Below, in pieces: positions 1 through 10,179 of a stretch of DNA of 64,000 nt. Within the stretch, counting starts at the first letter, position 1. Every line of letters starts with the position of its first letter. The DNA is from Verticillium longisporum (Eukaryota > Ascomycota > Sordariomycetes > Glomerellales > Plectosphaerellaceae), in assembly GCA_019188255.1 (NCBI GenBank), contig JAETXT010000001.1, positions 4,588,001 to 4,652,000 on the forward strand. The letters run 5' to 3'. Below the pieces are notes generated by a model. That model saw only the letters and a list, made by a program, of their open reading frames with translations. It made no database searches and was not told where the DNA came from. A program made the position numbers and the translations under genes.

Positions 1-434
1 GACTCTAGACTAGACAGCGTTATCAGGTAGACAAGATAGGCCACTTGGGTAGCTACCAAGTGTTCGCACACGTGCTAAGGGCTCATCCCCACCCCCCGGC
101 GCCCGCCTCTGTCGCCAGTGTTCCCCGCTCGCCTGGTACCGCGCAGCTTTCAGTGCAACGTCCAAACACAAGAGGCTTGGTTGCGACTTGGAGCCCGAAC
201 CGACCTGGATCTGGACCTCGACTCAAGCTTGGTGTAATGACTGGAGACCAGTCTCCCCTGCGGGGCGTATCCCAAGCGGGGTAACGAGTACTTGGCAACC
301 TAGCGGTCGGTAACGCTAATAAGCACATGGGGATAGCTTCAGGGCTTCTCAGAGATGCCCGCGAGTGCGAGTTGGCCCAGAGGTCAGCCTGTTGGTCATG
401 TTGGTCATGGCTTGGCTGCGCCCACCGTCAAAGC

Positions 435-451
435 ACTCACTCACACACACA

Positions 452-491
<40 letters not shown>
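435..491. repeat. (CA)n microsatellite
   Basis: A run of CA dinucleotides, interrupted near its start by two CTCA units, lies in gene-free DNA. It creates spurious His/Thr or Cys/Val open frames on the two strands. Confidence 0.97.
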
Positions 492-493
<2 letters not shown>

Positions 494-1901
494 TACGTAC
501 ATACAGACATATGCACCGCCTCGATACGAGCCAACGGGGTTGTGCCCGTGTGGCAAACGAGGCAAGCCAAGATGCGTGGGCTAGATAAGTAAGGCCAACT
601 ACTGATGTGAAATCGTGGAACAGAGCAGGACCCCTGACAAGCTATCCGTCTCCTTAGGTCGATTCAGCACCTATCTCTCTCCTACTGAGATCTCACCCGC
701 GACCCAAGGCAGGAAGCATGGGCCTCTTTGTCTTGGGACTTCGCCGAACCCCGAGAGTCTCACCCCCAGGGTACAAACAAAGTCACTGACACCGGCAGAG
801 GGCTGCACTAAAAGGCAGACAGCCTGCCGGGAAAAATGTGGCTTCTCGACTTTCCAGTTGCGGCAGCATCTCAACAATACCGTTTTGTCTCTCGGCCCCA
901 TACTGTAGCCCAGTGCTCGGTTCAGGTCTAGATGCTATGACGTGCTTCGAGAGGCTTGACAACAAGGGCGACTGACGGCCTTCACAGCATGATGGCTCCG
1001 AATCAGCAGAGGCCTTGTCAGTCAAACTCGAATGATTTTTGCCGTGTTCTGCTATCTGGTTCAGTACATGTATTTCCGGAGAGATGACGCATTGCAGATG
1101 GATAGAGAGAAGAGATGGTGATAGAGACATACAGTAGACAGAGTTTCGACTCGTGCCCACACCGCTCCGCTCTTGGTCTAGTAGCCTGCACGATCTCCGA
1201 GATCAGCGTCCAGGACAGACGGTGACAGGCAGATGGGTCCCGTACATCTGAACTACCTGCTTGCATTGCTTCGCACTTTAGGGGACTCTTGCCAGCGGTA
1301 TTGCCTTGTCGCCACTGGGCACTACTGATCACCCACCCACCATCTTGCGAGACGGCGAAACCGAGCTGGGTTTGGATCCAGCGTCCATTCCCTACCCCTT
1401 GATCCGGGTCGAACATGCAGCATCGCGCCGGGGCACGCCGGGGGGGGTCTCCACTCGCTAAGGTGATCCTGCACAGGGTCGCAAGGGGAGAGGGGCATGG
1501 TCGGTGATGACGGCGGGAGGGCAGATCAACCGGGTGGATCATGCATCCTACATGGCTCCCTCCAACGCCCACGCTGTGCGCGTTGGGATGGACTCGAGTG
1601 TCGAGGGGTGTGTTCGTTGGGAGGGGTGGCTCGCGAAAGAAAGGGATTCTCTAAAGGGAAGAGGAGGGGCGTGTACCATGTAGTTGCTGGAATGTTCAAT
1701 GTCGTCTTCCAAGCGCGATCCATGGCAGGGTGCGAGCGAGCCGTTATGCTGGGATCCCAGTCGACAAGGCAAGCAAGCATCATGGCTTCAGAAGAGTGGA
1801 CTTCTCGAAGAGCAGGCGTTCAGCTGCCAGGCGCAAGGGATCGACATGCCCATGCCTATGCCCCCATGGCCTTGTCCCTTGTCCCATGCTCCTCGGTGGG
1901 A

Positions 1902-1929
1902 CTCTCTCTCTCTCTCTCTCTCTCTCTCT
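1902..1929. repeat. (TC)n microsatellite
   Basis: Fourteen CT dinucleotides in a row lie in the gene-free left end. The tract could serve as a polypyrimidine promoter element, but no gene starts within 500 bp downstream. Confidence 0.95.
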
Positions 1930-2465
1930 TAGTCTCAACAGCAACCGCAGAATTACATGGTACCCTCCCCAGCGAGCTTCCGTCCCCCTCCAAGACCCAT
2001 CCCCCCTCCACTCCTGTGACTGAGACTTCGTCGGTGCATCCAGCTGGTATTACCCTGAACAGGGGCGTCCAATCACCAGGGGCGGCAGCAGCCTGGTGGA
2101 AGAACAAGCAAAAACACTATGATGAGCTAGTTTTACATGGGTTAGCCGTCACCCCATTCCTCGCCTCCGCACTGACGCCCGCCGGCACATGCTCAAGCTA
2201 GAGCTAGCTTGGGTAGCAAACCAGGTCTCGCCGTCAGGCTAAACGGCGTACCGGCGGCGAGGTTGTATATCTCCGCTTAGCATCCCACGTCTTGATCCCG
2301 TCCTGACGAATCCAGAGCTCCAGGAGTTCTCTCCGAAGCAACGACCACATACATACACATCCCATCATACATCATACTGGCACACACAAAACCCACGATA
2401 CCCCTTGCCCTCTTTCTCTATAGTCACCTCCCAGCCAGATCCCACCGCATGCACCGCACACAATC

Positions 2466-4496
2466 ATGTCGGCGGTACCGAAGACTGAAGTCAAAGATGA
2501 GACGCCCGAAGTCACGGCTCGGCGGCTCAAGAAGCGTGAGTTAGACCGCAAGGCCCAGCGCATGGCCCGCGAGCGCACAAAGAGCCGCATCGCCCACCTC
2601 GAGGAGCTCGTCGGCCATCTATCCCACAATGACACCAACGCCGAGGTCTCCCACCTCATGGAGCGCCTGCTGCAGACAACCCAGGAGCGGGACAAGCTCG
2701 TAGGCGTCCTGGCCTCGTTGGGCACCACGATCCGCCACCATACCGACGCCCTGACGGCAGCCCAAGCAGAAGGATCGTCCAGTGCTGTCGTCGCCGCCAT
2801 GCAAGCCCTCAGTGACCGCAGCGAGCGAAACGTAGACGTCAAGCCCTTTGACCAGCAGGCACAAGCGCAAGCGCCACCCCAAGTTCACAACCACGGCCCG
2901 CTGACGACGAGCCACGGACATCGTGAACCGTATGCCCCTACTGATCCTCACATGCAGCAGCATCCGTCGGCTCCGCCGCCGCCGGCATACGGCTGGGGGT
3001 TCGAGAACCCCGACCTGCACCAGCAGCACCAGCACGCACAAAACACGGCAGCCATGCCAACATATTCTTCACAGGACTTTGACAAGCTGCCGCCGGGAAA
3101 TCCGATCGCTATGCCGAGGAGCGACTCGGAGTTCTCTTCAGAGACCAACATTTCGGGAGAACACTATATGGTGCCACCATCAACATGCCACCCACAATGC
3201 GAATGCCTCACCATCATAGAACCGCCGTCAGGCCACCCCGGAAGCGGCCGCAACACATGGCGCGATGCTAACATCGCTCTGGGGAAGTCTGTCAAGCTGC
3301 TGGAGGCTGATGCTGTTGAGGCCGAGGACCGCGCGAGCCAGGACACGCCGGTGCGGGCCATCGTCGAAGGTTGGGACAGCGTCGAGCGGGCCGGCTTGAT
3401 GACGGATTCATGGCGTAAACTGCGGGTTCTCGATGATATCTGCTTCTCAAAGTGCGGCGCCGTCGAGCGCTTGGCCGTGTTGAGGATGATGCACCTCCTC
3501 ATCTGTTGCCACGGCGATCCCTCTCCAGAGCGCCTCGCTACGTTACCACGATGGTACCGTAAGAGGTATGTTTTTTCCCCTCATGGCATGAGGGCAATTC
3601 TCTCCATGTGAAAGAGTTGTCCTTGAATAGCGTTACTAACCCGTTAGTAGACCCTCGCAACATGCCATCCCTCATCCGTATGCGATCGATTTCCTCGTCT
3701 GGTGTGTACCCGAACCTCCCGCTCCCCATTGCCATTCTTTGCTTTTATCGTGTACATACGTCCCGAACCCCACCTTCGAAGCATTCACCCTCCATATCCT
3801 GGTACGATTTCGACGACGACTGACAGGAAACCCACCAGGCCCGGCATCCGCGAGCGTTTCGTCTTCTCGCAACACCGCTACTGCACGAACCAGTTCTGGG
3901 AGCTCTTCCGCTCGAACCTCACCCTGGTCTGGCAGTTTGGCTTTGACGACTGCTTCATGCAGAACACGGCGACGGGGCGCTTCGAGCTGGCGCCGCTCTT
4001 CGAGGAGCGCATCCGCGACATCAAGGCCTGGACCATGAACGCCGACTTTCTCAACCAGTACCCCGAGCTCGCCGACGACATACCCGTCTTCACCGGCATC
4101 CCCGCCAAGCCGAGCACGCCGCGGAACGCCCTCGCGCAGCAGCAGGCGCGGTGGAGCACGACGCCGAGGCCCATCAAGCGCGACGTCGACGAGCCGGCCG
4201 AGCTCGCGCCCCAACAGCAGCAGCAGCAGCAGCAGCGCCAGCAAGCCGAAGACGACCTGGCCAAGAGCTCGGCGCTCGTCGTCACGACGCAGGCGCCCGC
4301 GTTCGCCGACGACGAGTACATGGCCCAGAGCCCCGACGTGCACGTCACCATGGCCGGGCAGCCGACGTACGCCTACGACCAGTCCGGCGTCATTGTGCCG
4401 ACGACGCTGGCGCCGGCGGACCTCGGCCCGGGGGGGCAGCATGTGTATCCTGGCGGGTCGTGGTTTTACACATACTGCCAGCCCGGCTATACGTGA
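2466..4496 (+). CDS. bZIP transcription factor with DUF3425 domain
   Basis: Predicted DNA-binding regulator of about 602 residues. Three exons keep phase: 2466-3565, 3651-3701 and 3839-4496. The first intron has a TACTAAC-like branch site. A basic region followed by a short leucine zipper lies at residues ~19-60 (core DRKAQRMARERTKSRI). The middle is Gln/Pro/His-rich and probably disordered. The C-terminal half is the fungal DUF3425 domain: splicing joins KRPSQHAIPHP to AIDFLVW to PGIRERFVF, a typical family order that supports both small introns. A polyglutamine run lies near residue 495. The ATG chosen is the first in frame and sits directly before the basic region. The family includes regulators of stress responses and secondary metabolism, but no target can be inferred here. 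The next gene is convergent, about 200 bp away. Confidence 0.9.
4212..4235 (+). repeat. CAG run coding polyglutamine
   Basis: One CAA and seven CAG codons in a row in the third exon of the bZIP gene encode eight glutamines. The tract lies after the DUF3425 domain and is probably length-variable between strains. Confidence 0.95.
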
Positions 4497-4700
4497 ACGC
4501 AGTCTCGAGGCAGGAGAAAAAGACAACGGGATATCTACATTTTTGACGCATGCTACCTACGATATGATGCAAATTGGTATTTCCCATTCTTGGACGCCGT
4601 AACCCTGGTAAGATACAAACAAACGCTCGCTACACCACATACATCATGTATACATGAACAAAAGAAAGAAAAGATAAGAAAAAACTGACAGAGACAGACA

Positions 4701-6345
4701 CTACGCCCCCACACCAGCACACGGCGCCGAAGCCGGCACGGCGAAATCATAGGCCGGCGCGACGGGATCGTAACGCTGCAGGAACGAGGAGGGTCGGTCG
4801 TCCTCGAGCAGCTCGTCCAACTTGTGGCGGCCGTAGCAGGGGGGCACCTCCATGCTGCTGTTCAGGCCGCCGGCGGCGCAGACGTGGACGTCGGGGCGCC
4901 GCGAGATGAAGTAGTCCGAGCCCCCGACGGGGGCGTTGGGAGAGATGTAGAGCTTGATGGGAATCGTGGCTCGGAACTGCACCAGTCAGTTTTTGGAATG
5001 GGGACCACTTGGCACACGACATGTAATGAGGGGGGAGGCAATATTGGCGGGGAGAGTGACGAGGGAAATATATCGGCCGATGTGCTAGGTCGGCATTACA
5101 GGAGGAATATGAGGAGGCAGCCACCAACCCAACAGGCAACATGCAACAGACAGGAACGAGGGGACGAGACGCCTCCAGAAAGAAAAACTCACTCACATTC
5201 GAAATCATATCAGGTCCCTCCGCAAACGTCACGGCGAATTCCACCTGGTGACTGACCTTGATGCCGCGCACATCAACATCAGGCGAACACTTGATCAGCG
5301 TCGTCGGCATCGGCAGCCGCCTCTGGACATGCCACTCGCCCGCGGCGCCGTCAAACCTGCTGATGCGGCCGTTGGCATCCATCGCCAGGTCCCACGCCGC
5401 CGCGAGCCGATACCCCTCCACGGTGCTGGTCGTGGTCCCGGCGCCGGGGCAGGCCGAGGGCACCTGCGTCTCGAGCGAGTGGACCTCGCGCAGCAGGCAG
5501 CGGACGGAGCGCAGGGCTATGTCCTTGGCGAGGGCGGTGAAGCGCAGGTCGACGGGCAGGACGGTGCCGAGGGCGGTGGCCTGGTGGGCGAGGGACAGGG
5601 AGTAGGCGAGGCGGCCGGTGCTCGTGCCCTCGACGGTGGCGGCGTCCATGAGGGCAAAGGCCGAGCTCGGCAGGGTGCGGATGATGCGGATGGGCTTCAT
5701 GGCCTGAGGCGATGTCTCGCCAGGCGAGTCGCGAACGGTGCTCGCCTTGAGGTCGTAGGTGATGCTGCAGCGGGGACAGCCGCGGGCCGTCTCGGGGACG
5801 TGGCCGGGGATGAGGTGCTCAAAGGGCCACTCGTAAGTGCCCTTGGGCAGGGGCCCGCCGAGGGATGCAGAGGGGACGTCGTCGATGAGGAACGGCGCCC
5901 AAATGTGCTGGTAGACAACGCCCGTCGTGGACGAGGCGGAATGCAGGTCTGATTCGTGGTCGCTGAGGGCCATGTTAGCTGCCTGTGTTCAGTGCACTAG
6001 CTACCTACCTACGCAAAGCAATGCAAACAAGAAAGAAAGGGGATTCGATGCCACATACGATGTCCTGTGATAGCCGACCAACTGCAGCTGCACACCCCTG
6101 GCGCGCTGCGCGGACGGCAGGCAAAGGGTTACCTTGCCGCGGATGTACTGGCCCGGCGCCTCGCGTGCAGAGCCGCTCAAAATAACAAAGTCGCTCTGGG
6201 GGCTGTAATCGACATTAGCAAAACGATACCTCGGACGGGTGGGCAGCACATCACTAGGCAGAAGATTCAAGGGCGGAAAAGCATACGAAATCTTGATATA
6301 GGCGTCGCATTGACCGCCGGTCAGCCTTGTCAGCCACGAAGGCAT
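4701..6345 (-). CDS. Alpha-arrestin-like trafficking adaptor with PPxY motif
   Basis: Arrestin-fold protein of about 442 residues. Exons on the minus strand are 6345-6059, 5962-5197 and 4976-4701; phases agree and both introns have CTAAC/CTGAC branch sites. The arrestin N domain contains the typical strand QYIRGKVTLCLP, and the C domain begins around residue 190 and ends near residue 370. A PPCY motif at residues ~396-399, in the C-terminal tail, matches the PPxY signature by which fungal alpha-arrestins recruit the WW domains of the Rsp5/Nedd4 ubiquitin ligase to plasma-membrane transporters. The inferred role is therefore ubiquitin-dependent endocytosis of permeases; the cargo is unknown. 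The protein is shorter than the larger yeast ART proteins and has only this one clear PPxY. There is an AT-rich TATATAT element near 6790, about 440 bp upstream of the ATG. Confidence 0.85.
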
Positions 6346-8145
6346 TATGTGTTTCGGAGTTTGGGGGAGAATGTCGGGCTCGGGTTTGTTGGTACAGCAG
6401 GGTCTAGTCGTGTCTCTGTGAGATCAAAGTGGGTGTGGCCAGAGGGAGACGAGAGACAGAGAGACTCGTCTCAGTCGAGGCTGCTTCAAGAGAAATGCTG
6501 GAACGGATGTGGGCGTGTTCTTATGCCACAGGGCAGAGCTTCTTTGGTGGGCTGAGGGTGAGATTCTGGGGGTTCTCGGCTTGTTATTGGAATGCGTGAT
6601 CGGCGTCCAACAGCAACACAGGCCAGATGGACAGCAAGGTCGCAGAGAGAGGATAGCACGAAAGTTGGTACAGAGAGAAGAGTGGTTGAGTTCCAACGGT
6701 TGAGACAAGACAAAAAGAAACGGACTCTTGAGACTTCCTGGTTCAGCAGGAGGCTCGTTCAATAGACAGGCGTTGGTGCCTGGAACGAATATATAATCAC
6801 CAATGCTACACTGACTAACTAAGTTTCTGACGTGTGAGGAACAAGGCCGGGCGAGACATGGTTCACAAGCGGATCGGCATTAAAAAAGAAAAAGAAGAAA
6901 AGACCCCCAAGAATCCACCCCAGCCAGACAAGTCCCACGAGACACACGTTGCGAAGGACAAGATATGCCAACGCGCTCCGCAGGCTTTTCCAAACTCGTG
7001 GCTTCCGACAAGGCCGCGGGAGAGACCAGCCTGGTCAGCGTCATACCATGGTACGTGTGCAGGTGAATCCCGAGGTCGGGTTTCAGTGGCGGAGCGTGCT
7101 CCCAGTGGCTGGTTCCGTCGGGCACTTACTGATGTATCTTGTAGTCCAATGATTTCGGCACCCTGAATTCCACTTGTCTGTGGACGGTCTCGGAGGGTTT
7201 CCCAGGCCGAACACTCCGCTTGGCTGGAATCGCCCCGGCGGGTGACAAGGACGACGTGGGCAGGGCTGTTGGGCTGCTGGGCGGCTGGGCGCATGTCTGA
7301 TCCAATCCTGATTCGGAAGTTCCGACGATGCCGCTGGGTTGGGAGGGGAACCTCCGCTCACGCCATGACAGCAGCAATCAGGGCCGTTTGACAATGACGG
7401 CTAAGCCGAAACTTTGGCTATGACGATTTCTGCTGTAGAGGAAGAGCTTGACGGGTAATTTGAGATGCCTCGGAATGAATTGAGGCGGACAAGCCGAATG
7501 ACCATGTCCGGCATCTTGTACATTCGCGGGCCGGATGCTGCCGATAGAGCGGGGTAAGGACGGCTCCGGGTAGTGGGGCCCAGCCGGCAGTCCCAGTCTC
7601 TGTTCCAGGCCCAGTCTTGTACCCCGCGATGAGGCCCAGAACTGACCAGCAGACTGAGACAGGTTTAGGCCTATGTGGATGATTTGATGAAGAGAGCATT
7701 GACAAATGACTGAGCTTGCACTGTCTTGCATTTTTCTTGTCTTCTTTTCTGCTCATCAGTCCAAGTCCACTCTTGGCACCAAAGAGAAGTATTTCCAACA
7801 ACGAGTGAGCCACGTGACGAAAGAGGGGTAACAGGTGCCTGTGCCTGCCTCACGTCCATCTTGAGAAGCGCGGCAGGAACTCAACTGAGGCGCTTCGGTT
7901 CAGCCACAACGTGATATCGCCTCATAACGCTCCTGCCCTTGTCCTGCCTGGACCTTCAAATACCTTCCGGCGATTTTCTTCAAGTCAGACAACATGGCCT
8001 GATTCCACCATCCACCATCCACCATCAACCATCCATCATCAATCTTGCCCTCCCTTTCAAGCTGGTCGGTCCCCCCAAACAATCTCGAGGTGTGTCATCC
8101 CCGAACCATCCGAACACAGAACCTAAACTCACCGACCCTCGCAGC
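6346..8145. other. Divergent intergenic region
   Basis: This 1.8 kb separates the minus-strand arrestin gene from the plus-strand TPR gene, so it should hold both promoters. It has a TATA-like stretch near 6790 facing the arrestin gene and a CCACCAT minisatellite close to the TPR gene. Short open frames on both strands show no family resemblance or splice structure. I see no RNA gene. Confidence 0.55.
8005..8041. repeat. CCACCAT minisatellite
   Basis: About five slightly diverged copies of a 7-base unit (CCACCAT and variants) lie about 105-140 bp upstream of the TPR start codon, probably in its 5' leader. Confidence 0.8.
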
Positions 8146-9975
8146 ATGGGCATGGACAAGGCAGACGAATACCCTTTCGACCTCGGCACATACACCCGCC
8201 CCGTGACCACCCCCTCTGCCGAATGCCAGGCATGGTTCGACCGCGGCCTCGTTTGGTCGTATGCTTTCAACCATGAAGAAGCCGCCGAATGCTTCCGCCG
8301 CGCCATTGCCCATGACGGCACCTGTGCCATGGCCTATTGGGGCCTCGCCTACTGCATCGGCCCAAACTACAACAAACCCTGGGCCTTTTTCGACGCCGAC
8401 GAGCTCGCGCGTGTCGTGCGTCAGGGCCACGACGCTGCGCTCCAGGCACAGGCTCATCTCGGTGCTGTGACGCCTGTGGAGCGAGCCCTCGTTGCCGCCG
8501 TCCTCAGTCGATACCCCCAGCCCACACCGGACGCCGACTGCGAGCCCTGGAATGTCGCCTTTGCCCATGCCATGCAGGCTGTCCATGCCCAGTTCCCCGA
8601 GGATCTCGACGTCATCACCGTTTACGTCGACGCCGTCATGAACCTCCACCCCTGGGACATGTGGCAGCTCAAGACAGGCGAGCCTACGCCCGGCGCCCAG
8701 ACACTCGAGATGAAGACCATTCTCGACGGCGCCCTCGGTCTGTCTGACACCGCAGCCGCCTCGGCCACCTCCGTCGCCGTCGGTGCCCCTCCACGAGGCG
8801 GCGCCCAGCACCCGGGTCTGCTGCACCTCTACATTCACCTCCTCGAAATGTCGCCCCACCCAGAACACGGCCTCCCTGCCGCCGACAACCTGCGCACCCT
8901 CGTCCCCGACGCCGGCCACCTCCTCCACATGCCCTCCCACCTCGACATCCTGACGGGCGCTTATGCTGCCGCCGCCGAGGCCAACACGCGCGCCGCCGCC
9001 GCCGACGAGCGCTACCTCGCCCACGCCGGGCCCCTCAACTTCTACACCCTCTACCGCAGCCACGACTACCACTTTCTCGTCTACGCCGCCCTCTTCTCCG
9101 CCCAGTCGGCCCTCGCCCTCGACGCCTGCCGCCGCCTCGAGGCCTCCCTGCCCGCGGCCCTGCTGCGCATCCCCTCGCCGCCCATGGCTGACCGCCTCGA
9201 GGCCTTTCTCGCCCTGCGTCCCCACGTGCTCGTCCGCTTCGGCCGCTGGCACGACATTCTCGCCCTGCCGGCCATGCCCGATCCGCCCAGCGCGCCCGGG
9301 CACGCCAATCCAGACGAGAACAAGAACGAAACAGAGCACGAAGAAGACGCCTCGCTCCTCTGCGTCACAAACGCAACCCGCCTCTACGCCAAAGCCCTCG
9401 CCCACGCCGCCCTCGGCCACCCGTCCCGCGCCCGCGCCACGCAGCGCCTCTTCCTCGCCGCCCGCGCCCGCGTCCCCGCCTCGCGCACCCTCTTCAACAA
9501 CACGGCCCCCGACCTCCTCGCCGTCGCCGCCGCCATGCTCGACGCCGAGATCGGCTTCCGCGAGCGCCCGGCCGCCTGCGACGACGACGCCCTCGCGCGC
9601 CTCGCGGCCGCCGTCGCCCTCGCTGACGCCCTGCCCTACGACGAGCCCTGGGGCTGGATGCAGCCGGTGCGCCACGCCCAGGGCGCGCTCCTCCTCGAGC
9701 GCGGCCGCGCCGCTGAGGCGCTGGCCGTGTACGCGGCTGATCTTGGCATCGACGACCACGGCGCCGAGAGGCTGCCGCGCGCGCTGCAGCATCCCGGCAA
9801 CGTGTGGGCGCTGCACGGATACCACGAGAGCCTCGTTCGACTGGGCAGGTCGGACGAGGCGCGCGCCGTCGAGGGCACGTTGAAGGCGCTCCTCCGGGTG
9901 GCAGACGTCGATATCACGTCGTCCTGTTTCTGCAGGAGGGTGACGCCGCAGGACTGCGCTGCATGTGGTGACTGA
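8146..9975 (+). CDS. TPR repeat protein of unknown function
   Basis: Intronless gene for a 609-residue protein. The start at 8146 is preferred because the frame upstream of it is low-complexity and repeat-derived; a second in-frame ATG follows two codons later. The N-terminal ~110 residues contain TPR-like helices (WFDRGLVWSYAFNHEEA and CFRRAIAHD...AYWGLAY). The middle has a conserved His-rich stretch, LYIHLLEMSPHPEHG followed by GHLLHMPSH, which suggests metal or cofactor binding, but I know no proven activity. The C-terminal third again has Ala-rich helical repeats. There is no signal peptide or membrane segment, so a cytosolic protein is inferred. Codon use is extremely C-ending, which also opens a long spurious frame on the other strand. 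Homologues in fungi and bacteria are normally annotated only as TPR domain proteins. Confidence 0.85.
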   Translation: MGMDKADEYPFDLGTYTRPVTTPSAECQAWFDRGLVWSYAFNHEEAAECFRRAIAHDGTCAMAYWGLAYCIGPNYNKPWAFFDADELARVVRQGHDAALQAQAHLGAVTPVERALVAAVLSRYPQPTPDADCEPWNVAFAHAMQAVHAQFPEDLDVITVYVDAVMNLHPWDMWQLKTGEPTPGAQTLEMKTILDGALGLSDTAAASATSVAVGAPPRGGAQHPGLLHLYIHLLEMSPHPEHGLPAADNLRTLVPDAGHLLHMPSHLDILTGAYAAAAEANTRAAAADERYLAHAGPLNFYTLYRSHDYHFLVYAALFSAQSALALDACRRLEASLPAALLRIPSPPMADRLEAFLALRPHVLVRFGRWHDILALPAMPDPPSAPGHANPDENKNETEHEEDASLLCVTNATRLYAKALAHAALGHPSRARATQRLFLAARARVPASRTLFNNTAPDLLAVAAAMLDAEIGFRERPAACDDDALARLAAAVALADALPYDEPWGWMQPVRHAQGALLLERGRAAEALAVYAADLGIDDHGAERLPRALQHPGNVWALHGYHESLVRLGRSDEARAVEGTLKALLRVADVDITSSCFCRRVTPQDCAACGD

Positions 9976-10179
9976 TGGACTGTGCCGTGTGCAAGCATCA
10001 CTGCTGACCATGTGACACGCAAAACCCTGATTTGACGATACCAAACAACTACGGCTGCAAGCCAAATAAGTAAACTTTTCACGTCGTCCTCGACCGGCAG
10101 TAGTCACCAGCCACAACCTCTTCCCTCCTCTTCCCTCCAGGCCATGGCCCCTAGACTTTTCCACGTGCCAACACCTTCA

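Larger units (their letters stand above)
1..2465. other. Gene-free left end
   Basis: No reading frame here looks like a real gene: the short open stretches on both strands lack family resemblance, consistent codon use and splice signals. The region holds a CA microsatellite and a TC microsatellite (listed separately). Its right end is presumably the promoter and 5' leader of the bZIP gene; the last 120 bases before that ATG are C- and A-rich with few G, as is common in fungal leaders. I see no tRNA, rRNA or transposon remnant. Confidence 0.6.

Noticed and set aside
435..491. Telomere-like or coding meaning of the CA tract
   Set aside because: Fungal telomere repeats are TTAGGG-type; this is a plain dinucleotide microsatellite.
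3672..4526. 284-codon frame antisense to the bZIP gene
   Set aside because: Arg/Leu/Gly-rich product; the plus strand has a clear spliced bZIP/DUF3425 protein.
5248..5952. 234-codon plus-strand frame over the arrestin gene
   Set aside because: Shadow of the GC-rich arrestin exon 2; composition is Gly/Ala/Arg and it has no domain.
8095..10164. 689-codon open frame antisense to the TPR gene
   Set aside because: It is longer than the sense frame but arises from the C-ending codon bias of the TPR gene, which removes stops on the opposite strand. Its product is Gly/Glu/Val/Arg low complexity with no family resemblance.
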